Shown here: positions 11,626-20,202 of the stretch, one piece after another
How the letters are laid out: every line of letters starts with the position of its first letter
Position numbering within the stretch: position 1 is the stretch's first letter
Virus record (IMG/VR): IMGVR_UViG_3300041016_000436
Coordinates: 1 to 26,302 of that record
DNA length: 26,302 nt
Source of the DNA: a virus
Strand: one strand, 5' to 3'
Position numbers and translations under genes: made by a program
Notes under the pieces: generated by a model
Databases searched by the model: none
The model's input: only the letters and a program-made list of their open reading frames with translations
Told to the model about the DNA's origin: nothing

Positions 11626-13849
11626 TATATATAGTGTACAAAAAAACTTTGTACTCGCAACGACAATGTCCCACAAGAATAGGGCAAGGTCTTGGTTATA
11701 TGGGTATAATGAGAAGCATGATATTATTGTTATTTCAAAAAATGGTCAAATAGGTGAAATAGTAAATATATCAGGACTAAACATTGGTCTACCACCTGTG
11801 CCTGATAAGGTATATAAAAGAAGCGAAGTTAAAGCTGAACAGCATTGGCAAAGAGAAGAATTACCAAGAGAGTTATTAAAGATACCATCAATTTTTACTT
11901 GGAATGAAATGCCCTCTCAATTTAAAGATAGGTGGGTAGATTATATTGAGAATGAGTTTGATTGTAGAGAATCAGGTTTTTGGTTCTATAATAATGGAGT
12001 TCCCACATATATAACAGGGTCCCATTATATGTATTTGCAATGGTCAAGTATTGATATTGGGTATCCTGATTTTCGAGAAGCAAATAGAATCTATTGGATT
12101 TTTTGGGAAGCTTGTCGTGCTGATACTCGTTCTTTTGGAATGATATATCTAAAAATAAGAAGGTCAGGGTTTTCTTTTATGTCATCTGCAGAATGTATTA
12201 ATGTCGCAACTCTTGCAAGAGATGCTAGGGTTGGTATCCTGTCAAAGACAGGGGCTGATGCTAAAAAAATGTTTACAGACAAAGTAGTTCCAATTAATAG
12301 TAAGCTCCCATTTTTCTTTAGGCCAATTATGGACGGAATGGATAAGCCAAAGACTGAGTTAGCATTTAGAATACCGGCATCAAAGATTACTAAGAAAAAC
12401 ATGTATAACGCTGAGGTAAATGACCTTGATGGATTAGATACAACTATAGATTGGAAGAATACAGAAGACAACTCTTATGATGGAGAAAAACTATTATTTC
12501 TAGCACATGATGAAAGTGGTAAATGGACTAAGCCGGCAAACATAAAAGAAAATTGGAGAGTTACCAAAACGTGTCTAAGATTAGGTTCTAAAATTATTGG
12601 TAAGTGTATGATGGGTTCTACATCAAATGCTTTATCAAAAGGAGGACAAAATTATAAAGATATATATGAAGAGTCTAATGTTTCGCATAGGAATGCCAAT
12701 GGCCAAACAAAAAGCGGTCTGTATGCTTTATTTATTCCTATGGAATGGAATATGGAAGGGTTTATAGACTTATACGGTTCGCCCGTATTCAATGCTCCTG
12801 AAACCCCAATTATGGGTGTAGATAAATTACTAATAAAAAATGGAGCTATTGATTATTGGGAAGCAGAGGTAGAGTCTTTAAAAAGTGATGCTGATGCATT
12901 AAATGAATTTTATCGTCAATTTCCAAGAACAGAGTCTCATGCTTTTAGAGATGAAAGCAAACAGGCAATTTTTAATCTTACAAAGATATATCAACAGATT
13001 GATTACAACGACTCAACAATAAAGGGGCACCATACTACTCGTGGAAGTTTTCATTGGTTGGATGGTGTTCAAGATACTAAAGTTATTTGGACACCTGATA
13101 ATAGAGGTAGGTTCTTAGTAAGTTGGATGCCTCAAAAGGCACTTCAAAATAATGTATATAATAGAAATGGAGTATACCACCCCGGCAATGAGCATATAGG
13201 GTCATTTGGGTGTGACTCCTATGATATATCTGCAGTAGTTGGGGGCAGGGGGTCTAACGGGTCTTTACATGGTATGACTAAGTTCCACATGGAAGAAGCT
13301 CCTGCTAATGAATTTTTCTTAGAGTATGTGGCAAGACCACAAACAGCAGAGATATTTTTTGAAGAAGTATTGATGGCTTGTATTTTTTATGGAATGCCTA
13401 TACTAATAGAAAACAATAAACCTAGGTTATTGTATCATTTTAAAAATAGAGGGTACAGAGGGTTTTGTATGAACAGGCCTGACAAGTTATATTCTAAATT
13501 ATCAAAAACAGAGCGTGAATTAGGTGGTATACCAAACTCATCTGAAGATGTAAAGCAATCTCACGCATCAGCAATTGAGTCTTATATTGAAAAGTTTATC
13601 GGTATGGATTTAGTTGGAACGTATAGAGATTCAGATGAAATAGGCACTATGCCATTTACAAGAACATTAGAGGATTGGGCTAAATTTGATATAAATGATA
13701 GAACAAAATTTGATGCTTCAATTAGTTCCGGATTAGCTATAATGGCAAATCAAAAACATATATATATACCTGAGAAAAAAGAATCAAAAATTAGCATTAC
13801 CTTTGCAAGATATAGTAATGATGGAAACAACAGTCAATTAATCGAATGA
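11603..13849 (+). CDS. terL: Large terminase subunit (DNA-packaging ATPase-nuclease)
   Basis: Motor that cuts the concatemer and pumps DNA into the procapsid. 748 aa from a TTG at 11603, or 727 aa from the ATG at 11666. The TTG is preferred because NFVLATTMSHKNRARSWLYG looks like one conserved strand, but this is uncertain. ATPase: a deviant Walker A, KIRRSGFSFMSS (about 184), and Walker B FLAHDESGKW with Asp303-Glu304. GSKIIGKCMMGSTSNAL may be the coupling motif. Nuclease, RNase H-like: first Asp in GSFGCDSYDIS (about 538), acidic LIENNKPRL near 600, and DVKQSHASAIESYI near 650. The middle is rich in aromatic residues, as in crAss-like terminases. The portal gene starts on its stop codon (ATGA), and its last codons contain a promoter-like box at 13798. 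Confidence 0.9.
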   Translation: MLKDDQDNIYSVQKNFVLATTMSHKNRARSWLYGYNEKHDIIVISKNGQIGEIVNISGLNIGLPPVPDKVYKRSEVKAEQHWQREELPRELLKIPSIFTWNEMPSQFKDRWVDYIENEFDCRESGFWFYNNGVPTYITGSHYMYLQWSSIDIGYPDFREANRIYWIFWEACRADTRSFGMIYLKIRRSGFSFMSSAECINVATLARDARVGILSKTGADAKKMFTDKVVPINSKLPFFFRPIMDGMDKPKTELAFRIPASKITKKNMYNAEVNDLDGLDTTIDWKNTEDNSYDGEKLLFLAHDESGKWTKPANIKENWRVTKTCLRLGSKIIGKCMMGSTSNALSKGGQNYKDIYEESNVSHRNANGQTKSGLYALFIPMEWNMEGFIDLYGSPVFNAPETPIMGVDKLLIKNGAIDYWEAEVESLKSDADALNEFYRQFPRTESHAFRDESKQAIFNLTKIYQQIDYNDSTIKGHHTTRGSFHWLDGVQDTKVIWTPDNRGRFLVSWMPQKALQNNVYNRNGVYHPGNEHIGSFGCDSYDISAVVGGRGSNGSLHGMTKFHMEEAPANEFFLEYVARPQTAEIFFEEVLMACIFYGMPILIENNKPRLLYHFKNRGYRGFCMNRPDKLYSKLSKTERELGGIPNSSEDVKQSHASAIESYIEKFIGMDLVGTYRDSDEIGTMPFTRTLEDWAKFDINDRTKFDASISSGLAIMANQKHIYIPEKKESKISITFARYSNDGNNSQLIE
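13798..13805 (+). promoter_or_regulatory. Possible intragenic -7 box TACCTTTG
   Basis: TACCTTTG followed by CAAGA lies in the last codons of terL, 40 bases before the portal ATG. It equals the boxes at 4733 and 8609 but lacks TAA after the G and is inside coding DNA, so it could be chance. Confidence 0.4.
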
Positions 13850-16341
13850 AAGATACGATAATAGATATAACCTCTGCTTCATTCCCAAGTCAGTTAGCAA
13901 CGGACAGCGAAAAAGCAACAGAGAAATTTGGGCTCCAAGTAGGACAAGCTATTCAATATGAGTGGTTTAGAAAAGATGGGGGGTCATGTAGATTTTATAG
14001 TCAATGGAAAGATTTTCATAGGTTAAGACTATATGCAAGGGGGGAACAATCCATAGCAAAATATAAAAATGAGCTAGCAATAGATGGTGATTTATCATAC
14101 TTAAATTTAGATTGGACACCCGTTCCTATACTTCCTAAATTTGTAGATATTGTAGTTAATGGAATGTCTGATAGATTATTTAAGGTTAAGGCATATTCTC
14201 AAGACGCAATGTCTCAACAAAAGAGAAGTAAGTTTCAAGATATGGTTGAAGGTCAAATGGTAGCTAAAGTTCCACTTGAGATTATTCAAGAGAAAACAGG
14301 AGTTGACCCATTTATTATGCCTCCCGAGCAGTTGCCTAAAACAGATGAAGAGCTAGCTCTTTTCATGCAAATAAACTACAAGCCCGCAATTGAGATTGCT
14401 GAAGAAGAAGCTATTAATACAATATTTGATGAGAACCATTATCAAGATGTTAGAAAAAGAGTAGACTATGATTTGACGGTAATAGGCATTGGTATAGCAA
14501 AGCATGAGTTTCTATTAGGGTCAGGAGTTTCTATTTCATATGTAGACCCTGCAAATGTAGTTTATAGTTATACAGAGTCTCCAACTTTTGATGATTGCTT
14601 TTATTGGGGTGAAATAAAAACGCTTCCAATTACAGAGTTATTAAAAATTAAACCTTCTTTAAAGAAAGAAGAGTTAGAGAAAATATCTAAAAGCAGTCAA
14701 GGTTGGTATGATTACTATAATGTGTCTCAATTCTATGAGAACAGTCTTTTTTATAAAGATACTTGTACGTTACTTTATTTTAATTACAAGACAACAAAAA
14801 AAATAGTATATAAAAAGAAACTACTTGAGGGTGGTGGAACGAGAGTGATTGAAAAAGATGATACATTCAACCCTCCGGTTGAAATGATGGAAGAGAACAA
14901 TTTTGTTAAGATTGAGAAAACAATTGATGTTTGGTATGATGGGGTAATGGTTATGGGAACAAACATAATTATAAAGTGGGAGATGGCAGAAAATATGGTT
15001 AGACCTAAGTCAACTTCTCAGCATGCACTACCGAACTATGTTGCTAACGCTCCGCGTATGTATAAAGGAAATATTGAATCTTTAGTTAGACGAATGATCC
15101 CATTTGCAGATTTAATACAGATAACGCATTTAAAACTACAGCAAGTTATTGCAAGGGTAGTACCTGATGGTGTATTTATTGATGCTGATGGTTTAAATGA
15201 AGTTGATTTAGGAACAGGTGCTGCATATAATCCTGAAGATGCATTAAGGTTGTATTTCCAAACGGGTAGTGTTATTGGAAGAAGTTACACTCAAGAGGGT
15301 GATTATAATAATGCTAAAGTTCCAATTACTCAGTTAACTTCAAATTCAGGGCTAAGTAAAACTCAAATGCTCATATCTAACTATAATCATTATATGGATA
15401 TGATTCGTTCTGTAACAGGATTGAATGAGGCGAGAGATGGTAGTAACCCTGACCCAAATTCATTAGTTGGTGTTCAGAAGCTTGCTGCATTAAATTCAAA
15501 TACAGCTACAAGACATATTCTTGAAGGAGCGTTGTATATATACAGGAGTTTAGCAGAGGCATTAACGTATAGAGTTGGAGATATATTGCAGTATGCAGAT
15601 TTCAAAGATGACTTTGCAAATAAGATTGGGAAATATAATGTTTCAATATTAAATGATATTTCAGATTTATATATTTATGATTTTGGAATTTTTATTGAAG
15701 TATCTCCTGATGAAGAACAAAAAGCACAGCTTGAAGCAAATATACAAATGGCTTTATCTAAGGGCGATATAAATCTTGAAGATGCGATTGATATTCGTGA
15801 GTTAAGAAACCTTAAACTTGCTAACCAATTGTTAAAGATGAAGAGAAGTCAAAAGCAAGATAGAGAGAGTCAAAACCAAATGCAGATGCAGGCAATGCAG
15901 GCGCAACAACAATTAAAGTCTCAAGAGTTGGCAATGCAAACTGCTATACAGAAGATACAAATGGAGTCTGAGGCAAAAATGAGATTGAAAGAAGCAGAGG
16001 TTCAATTTAATATCCAACAATTAACGGCAGAGGCTCAACTTAAAAAAGACTTAATGGCTGTAGAGTTTGGTTATAACATGCAACTAAATGGTCTTACACA
16101 AAACAATTTGAAGACTAGAGACGATGAGAAAGAAACTGCTAAGTCAAAAAGAATAAGCCAACAGAATACTGAGCAATCAAAATTAATAAACCAACGTAAA
16201 AATAATTTACCGCCTCAAGACTTTCAGTCTAATGAAAATAACATAGATGGGTTTGATGCGCCTCAGCCTAAGACCATGAATTTTGAATCAAATGAAGATA
16301 GTTTAGATGGGTTTGACATGAGTGAATTTACACCTCGTTAA
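13846..16341 (+). CDS. Portal protein (crAss-like)
   Basis: 831 aa, expected to form the dodecameric DNA gate at one capsid vertex. The N-terminal region (FYSQWKDFHRLRLYARGEQS, WTPVPILPKFVDIVVNGMSD) and the middle (VDYDLTVIGIGIAKHEFLLG, SISYVDPANVVYSYTESPTF) resemble crAss-like portals. The stem/crown part includes VRRMIPFADLIQITHLKLQQ and EARDGSNPDPNSLVGVQKLA. From about residue 670 to 770 is a Gln/Met/Ala-rich coiled coil. The C-terminal 70 residues are polar and contain two copies of SNE[ND][NS][IL]DGFD 20 residues apart. The start overlaps the terL stop by four bases. It is longer than T7-type portals, as expected for this group. Confidence 0.88.
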   Translation: MKDTIIDITSASFPSQLATDSEKATEKFGLQVGQAIQYEWFRKDGGSCRFYSQWKDFHRLRLYARGEQSIAKYKNELAIDGDLSYLNLDWTPVPILPKFVDIVVNGMSDRLFKVKAYSQDAMSQQKRSKFQDMVEGQMVAKVPLEIIQEKTGVDPFIMPPEQLPKTDEELALFMQINYKPAIEIAEEEAINTIFDENHYQDVRKRVDYDLTVIGIGIAKHEFLLGSGVSISYVDPANVVYSYTESPTFDDCFYWGEIKTLPITELLKIKPSLKKEELEKISKSSQGWYDYYNVSQFYENSLFYKDTCTLLYFNYKTTKKIVYKKKLLEGGGTRVIEKDDTFNPPVEMMEENNFVKIEKTIDVWYDGVMVMGTNIIIKWEMAENMVRPKSTSQHALPNYVANAPRMYKGNIESLVRRMIPFADLIQITHLKLQQVIARVVPDGVFIDADGLNEVDLGTGAAYNPEDALRLYFQTGSVIGRSYTQEGDYNNAKVPITQLTSNSGLSKTQMLISNYNHYMDMIRSVTGLNEARDGSNPDPNSLVGVQKLAALNSNTATRHILEGALYIYRSLAEALTYRVGDILQYADFKDDFANKIGKYNVSILNDISDLYIYDFGIFIEVSPDEEQKAQLEANIQMALSKGDINLEDAIDIRELRNLKLANQLLKMKRSQKQDRESQNQMQMQAMQAQQQLKSQELAMQTAIQKIQMESEAKMRLKEAEVQFNIQQLTAEAQLKKDLMAVEFGYNMQLNGLTQNNLKTRDDEKETAKSKRISQQNTEQSKLINQRKNNLPPQDFQSNENNIDGFDAPQPKTMNFESNEDSLDGFDMSEFTPR

Positions 16342-16360
16342 ATTATTAATTATTTTTATA

Positions 16361-16368
16361 TAACTTTG
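16361..16368 (+). promoter_or_regulatory. Bacteroidota -7 box TAACTTTG
   Basis: TAACTTTG followed by TAAAAAA lies 21 bases before the ATG at 16390, in the only gap between portal and scaffold genes. It probably gives the scaffold and major capsid genes their own start of transcription. No -33 TTG is seen. Confidence 0.7.
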
Positions 16369-16389
16369 TAAAAAATTAAATCAAATAAA

Positions 16390-17496
16390 ATGGAAATTAA
16401 AGTAAGAGCAATAGGTGATGTTGAAACAAAAAGCATTGCACAAATAGAAGAAGAGCTTCTAGTTAAGCACGAAGAATCACTATCAACAGATAATGTGACT
16501 CAAGAGCAAGAACAAGAGCAAGAGGTAGCTCAAGTTGAATCACAGGAAGAGTCCTATGAGGAAGAGTTGAGTGAAGAAAAAGTTCTTTCATATATTGGGA
16601 AAAGATATAATAAAGAAATTAGTTCATTTGATGAACTGATGGCGGAAAGGAAATCTAGTGAAGAAATCCCTTCAGACGTAGCTGCTTATATGAAATATAA
16701 GAAAGATACAGGAAGAGGATTTGAGGATTTCATAAAGTTAAATAAAGATTTTGACAATATGGACTCTGATGGTTTAATAAAAGAATATCTACAATCTACG
16801 AATTCAGAGTTGGATTCCGATGATATAGATGCATTGATGGAAGATTATCAATATGATGAGGACATTGATGATGAATCTTTTATTAAGAAAACAAAGATTG
16901 CAAAGAAGAAGGTTATTGGGGAAGCCAAGAAATACTTTAATCAACAGAAAGAACAATACTCTGTTCCTATTGAGTCAATAGGAGTTGGTGTTCCGGATGA
17001 AGAAAAGGAGGTATACGAGGCATACAAACAATATACCAAAGAAGCAGCGACTATTGATGAATCAAACAGGCGTAAGCGTGAATGGTTTGACCAAAAGACA
17101 AGTGAGGTTTTAAGCGATGATTTCAAAGGTTTTGATTTCAACATAAACGACAAGAAACTTTCATTTTCTCCCGGTAATCTAAGCGAGATTAAAAAGAATC
17201 ATGCAACACCTCAGAACTTTATAAATAAGTTTTTAGATGAGAATGGTTTAATGAAAGACGCAGAAGGATACCATAGGTCGTTAGCTATGGCAATGAACCC
17301 CGACAAGTTTGCTAAGTTCTTTTATGAACAAGGACAAGCTGATGCTACTGATGATGTTACGCGTAAGATTAAAAACATAAACATGTCTGAACGCAAGGTG
17401 TCTGAAGCTAGTACAAAGGTTGATGGAATGCAGGTCAAGTCTCTAAGCCCTGAGTCCGGTAACGGATTAAAAATTAGAAGTATGAAAAGAATTTAA
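16390..17496 (+). CDS. Probable scaffolding protein
   Basis: 368 aa, highly acidic at the N-terminus, with a run of alternating Gln and Glu (EQEQEQEQEV, about residues 39-48), then a mixed helical region with many Lys and Glu. The C-terminal part includes YHRSLAMAMNPDKFAKFFYE, QGQADATDDVTRKIKNINMS and ends GNGLKIRSMKRI. A soluble, charged, coiled protein encoded between portal and major capsid protein is the usual place and look of a scaffold. The FYEQGQADA motif is shared with crAss-like phages in my recollection. No protease domain is seen, so removal of the scaffold would need another enzyme. There are 18 bases between its stop and the capsid ATG. Confidence 0.75.
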   Translation: MEIKVRAIGDVETKSIAQIEEELLVKHEESLSTDNVTQEQEQEQEVAQVESQEESYEEELSEEKVLSYIGKRYNKEISSFDELMAERKSSEEIPSDVAAYMKYKKDTGRGFEDFIKLNKDFDNMDSDGLIKEYLQSTNSELDSDDIDALMEDYQYDEDIDDESFIKKTKIAKKKVIGEAKKYFNQQKEQYSVPIESIGVGVPDEEKEVYEAYKQYTKEAATIDESNRRKREWFDQKTSEVLSDDFKGFDFNINDKKLSFSPGNLSEIKKNHATPQNFINKFLDENGLMKDAEGYHRSLAMAMNPDKFAKFFYEQGQADATDDVTRKIKNINMSERKVSEASTKVDGMQVKSLSPESGNGLKIRSMKRI

Positions 17497-17514
17497 AACT
17501 AAAACTAAAACAAA

Positions 17515-18954
17515 ATGGCTATATTAGCATCACCAACTTTTGGGTTGACTCCAAGCTCGGAGCAAGTCCCATTACAAACAAATTACATTACCAACTTTAA
17601 CTTTTTAACTCAGTATCTTCCTGATACTTATGAGAAAGAATTTGAGCGTTATGGTAACAGAACAGTAGCTTCATTCTTACGTATGGTAGGAGCGGAGATG
17701 CCGTCAAACTCGGATATGATTAAATGGGCTGAACAAGGTCGTTTGCACACAAAGTACACAAACTGTGTTCCTGCTGCTGCTGCTGCTTCTAATACATCTG
17801 TATTTACTATTACAGACGCTACAATTACTTCGGGTAATACAATCTCAATTCGTTTAGGTCAAACAGTTATGATTTTTGATAATGCTACGGGATTGTCAAA
17901 TAAAGGAATCGTTATTGTTGCTCCTGCCGGTGCAGGTCCTACCTATACTATTACAGTTGCTTATTATGAGACAGGTGGTCAAACTTTTGCTGCTGCGTCT
18001 ACTTGTTCTATTTGGGTATATGGTTCTGAATTTAAAAAAGGAACAAATGGTATGCAAGGTTCTTTGGAAGCTGAAGATACTATTTTCTCAAATTCTCCAA
18101 TTATCATTAAAGATAAGTATGCAGTAAACGGTTCAGACATGGCTCAAATTGGTTGGGTTGAAGTGACTACTGAGAATGGTGCTACAGGATACCTTTGGTA
18201 CTTAAAATCAGAACACGAAACTCGTCTACGTTTTGAAGATTATCTTGAAACTGCAATGGTTGAAGCGATTCCTGCAGGTGCAACTTCAGGTGTTGCTACT
18301 CAGGTAACATTTACATCAGCCGGTAACAAAGGTTCAGAAGGTATCTTCTATGTAGTAAATGACCGTGGAAACGTATGGGGTGGTGGTAATCCAACATCTC
18401 TTTCTGATTGGGACACCGTTATCTCTCGTTTAGATAAGCAAGGTGCTATTGAAGAAAACGTAGTATTTGTTAATCGTGATTTTGGATTTGACATTGACGA
18501 TATGTTAGCTGCACAAAACTCTTATGGAGTAGGTGGTACATCTTATGGTCTATTTGACAATGACAAAGACATGGCGTTAAATTTAGGATTTACAGGATTC
18601 CGAAGAGGTTATGACTTCTACAAGACTGATTGGAAATACTTAAATGACCCAACAATGCGTGGAGGTATGCCAACAGGTGCAATCGCAAGTGGAAACATCA
18701 CAGGATTACTTGTTCCTGCAGGTTCTACAAATGTATATGACCAAGTTATGGGTAAAAATGCAAAGCGTCCTTTCTTACACGTTAGATATCGTGCTTCTGA
18801 AGCAGAAGACAGACGATACAAAACTTGGATGACAGGTTCTGCCGGAGGTGCTCAAACTAGCGACTTAGATGCAATGGAAGTTAACTTCTTGTCTGAGCGT
18901 GCTGTTTGTACTTTAGGTGCGAATAACTTTGTTTTATTCCGATACGGGGTTTAA
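17515..18954 (+). CDS. Major capsid protein (crAss-like, HK97 fold)
   Basis: 479 aa. The N-terminal arm (NFNFLTQYLPDTYEKEFERY, SFLRMVGAEMPSNSDMIKWA) leads to a P-domain core. Residues about 85-170 (VFTITDATITSGNTISIRLG to CSIWVYGSEF) form an inserted beta domain. The C-terminal region PFLHVRYRASEAEDRRYKTW, then GSAGGAQTSDLDAMEVNFLS and GANNFVLFRYG, carries the strongest signature of crAss-like capsid proteins. The gene is GCT/GGT-rich compared with its neighbours, as expected for high expression. There is no Shine-Dalgarno; the leader is a run of A and C. A terminator hairpin follows the stop. Confidence 0.93.
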   Translation: MAILASPTFGLTPSSEQVPLQTNYITNFNFLTQYLPDTYEKEFERYGNRTVASFLRMVGAEMPSNSDMIKWAEQGRLHTKYTNCVPAAAAASNTSVFTITDATITSGNTISIRLGQTVMIFDNATGLSNKGIVIVAPAGAGPTYTITVAYYETGGQTFAAASTCSIWVYGSEFKKGTNGMQGSLEAEDTIFSNSPIIIKDKYAVNGSDMAQIGWVEVTTENGATGYLWYLKSEHETRLRFEDYLETAMVEAIPAGATSGVATQVTFTSAGNKGSEGIFYVVNDRGNVWGGGNPTSLSDWDTVISRLDKQGAIEENVVFVNRDFGFDIDDMLAAQNSYGVGGTSYGLFDNDKDMALNLGFTGFRRGYDFYKTDWKYLNDPTMRGGMPTGAIASGNITGLLVPAGSTNVYDQVMGKNAKRPFLHVRYRASEAEDRRYKTWMTGSAGGAQTSDLDAMEVNFLSERAVCTLGANNFVLFRYGV

Positions 18955-18971
18955 TAATAATTTAATTTTCA

Positions 18972-18998
18972 AAAGGAGGGGCGCTTTGCTCCTCCTTT
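18972..18998 (+). terminator. Rho-independent terminator after major capsid gene
   Basis: AAAGGAGG (18972-18979) pairs with CCTCCTTT (18991-18998), extended by G-T, G-C and C-G to about 11 bp with a 5-base loop, followed by the T-rich ATTTTAG. It lies 18 bases after the capsid stop, in a 74-base gap. It would end or reduce transcription into the next gene. Confidence 0.75.
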
Positions 18999-19028
18999 AT
19001 TTTAGTAACTAAATCAAATCAAATAATA

Positions 19029-19775
19029 ATGAAAACAAACACAACATCAGTAGATAAGACCTACAAGCTAAAAAGCAATGCAACGCCAATCTCTTTTACG
19101 TTGCCATCAAGAAACACAACGAGGTATCCACTTCTTTATTTTGATGAAGAGAACAATGTCAACAGAGCTTTGCGATATGCAAGAAATCAAAAATCACCAT
19201 TTGAAGATGAACAAGACGGAAACTTTCTTCTTGAACCAATAATCTTTGATGATGGATTCCTAACTGTCCCAAGAACAAATCCTGTACTACAAAAATTTTT
19301 ACATTATCATCCGTTAAATGGATATGCTTTTGTAGAAGTAGATAAAACAATTGATGCTGCTCAGGAAGTCGAGATGCTAAACTTTGAAGTAGATGCATTG
19401 ATTGAGGCAAGACAATTAACGATAGAACAACTTGAAGTAGTAAGTAGGGTTATGTTTCAAAGAGACGTAACGAATGTATCAACTGCAGAATTACGTAGAG
19501 ATGTATTAATTTATGCTAAAAGAGAGCCTAAGTCATTTTTAGATATATTAAATGACCCATTGCTTAAACTACAATCCAATGTCCAAATGTTCTTCTCAAG
19601 CAATGTATTGCAATTTAGAAATGGACAGCGTGAAGTGTGGTTTAATACTAAAAGCAATAAAAAGAAAATGATGACTATACCATTTGGTGAGGACCCATTT
19701 GAAACTGTTGCTTTATATTTAAAAACAGACGATGGGATTGAGGTATTGAAGTTCTTAGAAATAAGTTCAAAATAA
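19029..19775 (+). CDS. Conserved head-module protein downstream of major capsid
   Basis: 248 aa. Recognisable stretches are NFLLEPIIFDDGFLTVPRTN, PVLQKFLHYHPLNGYAFVEV, EVEMLNFEVDALIEARQLTI, ELRRDVLIYAKREPKSFLDI, and VWFNTKSNKKKMMTIPFGED. I recall this combination as a conserved protein following the capsid gene in crAss-like and related marine phages, without an agreed function. No TM or signal. By position it may be a head completion or capsid-attached protein. No clear promoter lies between it and the capsid terminator, so expression is likely by read-through. Confidence 0.75.
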   Translation: MKTNTTSVDKTYKLKSNATPISFTLPSRNTTRYPLLYFDEENNVNRALRYARNQKSPFEDEQDGNFLLEPIIFDDGFLTVPRTNPVLQKFLHYHPLNGYAFVEVDKTIDAAQEVEMLNFEVDALIEARQLTIEQLEVVSRVMFQRDVTNVSTAELRRDVLIYAKREPKSFLDILNDPLLKLQSNVQMFFSSNVLQFRNGQREVWFNTKSNKKKMMTIPFGEDPFETVALYLKTDDGIEVLKFLEISSK

Positions 19776-19779
19776 TTAG

Positions 19780-19787
19780 TATCTTTG
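19780..19787 (+). promoter_or_regulatory. Bacteroidota -7 box TATCTTTG
   Basis: TATCTTTG followed by TACTT lies 31 bases before the ATG at 19819, starting four bases after the previous stop. No -33 TTG at the expected distance. Confidence 0.65.
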
Positions 19788-19818
19788 TACTTTACTAACC
19801 CATTAAAACTTTTTTAAA

Positions 19819-20112
19819 ATGGAAAAATTTATTAGCATCCCAACAACAGCAGGAACAAACCAATTAATCTCATGCACCAATGTGTTTGGAGTTTTTGCAG
19901 GTGCTCCCACAACAAACACTGCAAATCTTGCAAACACTGTTATTTTGAATTCAAATAACATATCAGTTACACTGACACATGCGGCTCAAACAGGATATAA
20001 TATGCGAGACCTTATTCAGAGCGCTATAGCTACTGCTAATTCAACGTCTTGGACAAACACAGTATATGTTATACCTTCAACCCCAATTCCTATTACAGCG
20101 ATTACGATTTAA
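19819..20112 (+). CDS. Small virion structural protein
   Basis: 97 aa, neutral and beta-rich, with many Thr and Asn: MEKFISIPTTAGTNQLISCT, VILNSNNISVTLTHAAQTGY, then NMRDLIQSAIATANSTSWTN. Small proteins of this KFISIPTxxxxNQLIS type occur in phage head modules, as far as I recall. It sits alone between a promoter and a terminator, so it forms its own transcription unit, which suits an abundant capsid-decorating protein. The exact role is unknown. Confidence 0.7.
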   Translation: MEKFISIPTTAGTNQLISCTNVFGVFAGAPTTNTANLANTVILNSNNISVTLTHAAQTGYNMRDLIQSAIATANSTSWTNTVYVIPSTPIPITAITI

Positions 20113-20147
20113 TTATTGCAGTTTGATTAAAGATTAGAAAACACAAT

Positions 20148-20180
20148 AAGGGCATCTTTTAAAGGTGCCTTTTTTTTATT
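20148..20180 (+). terminator. Rho-independent terminator
   Basis: AAGGGCATC (20148-20156) pairs with GGTGCCTTT (20164-20172), nine pairs with two G-T wobbles and a 7-base loop, followed by TTTTTATT. It ends the one-gene unit of the small structural protein. The promoter box at 20180 begins inside its T-tract. Confidence 0.75.
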
Positions 20181-20187
20181 ATCTTTG
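20180..20187 (+). promoter_or_regulatory. Bacteroidota -7 box TATCTTTG at a terminator edge
   Basis: TATCTTTG followed by TAAAAA overlaps the end of the terminator T-tract and lies 15 bases before the ATG at 20203. The transcript leader would be under ten bases, or about 17 if the ATG at 20212 is used. Confidence 0.7.
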
Positions 20188-20202
20188 TAAAAAGAATAGC
20201 GT

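Noticed and set aside
11645-11660. AAACTTTGTAC near the terL start as a promoter
   Set aside because: It has A rather than T at the first position of TAnnTTTG and lies inside coding DNA.
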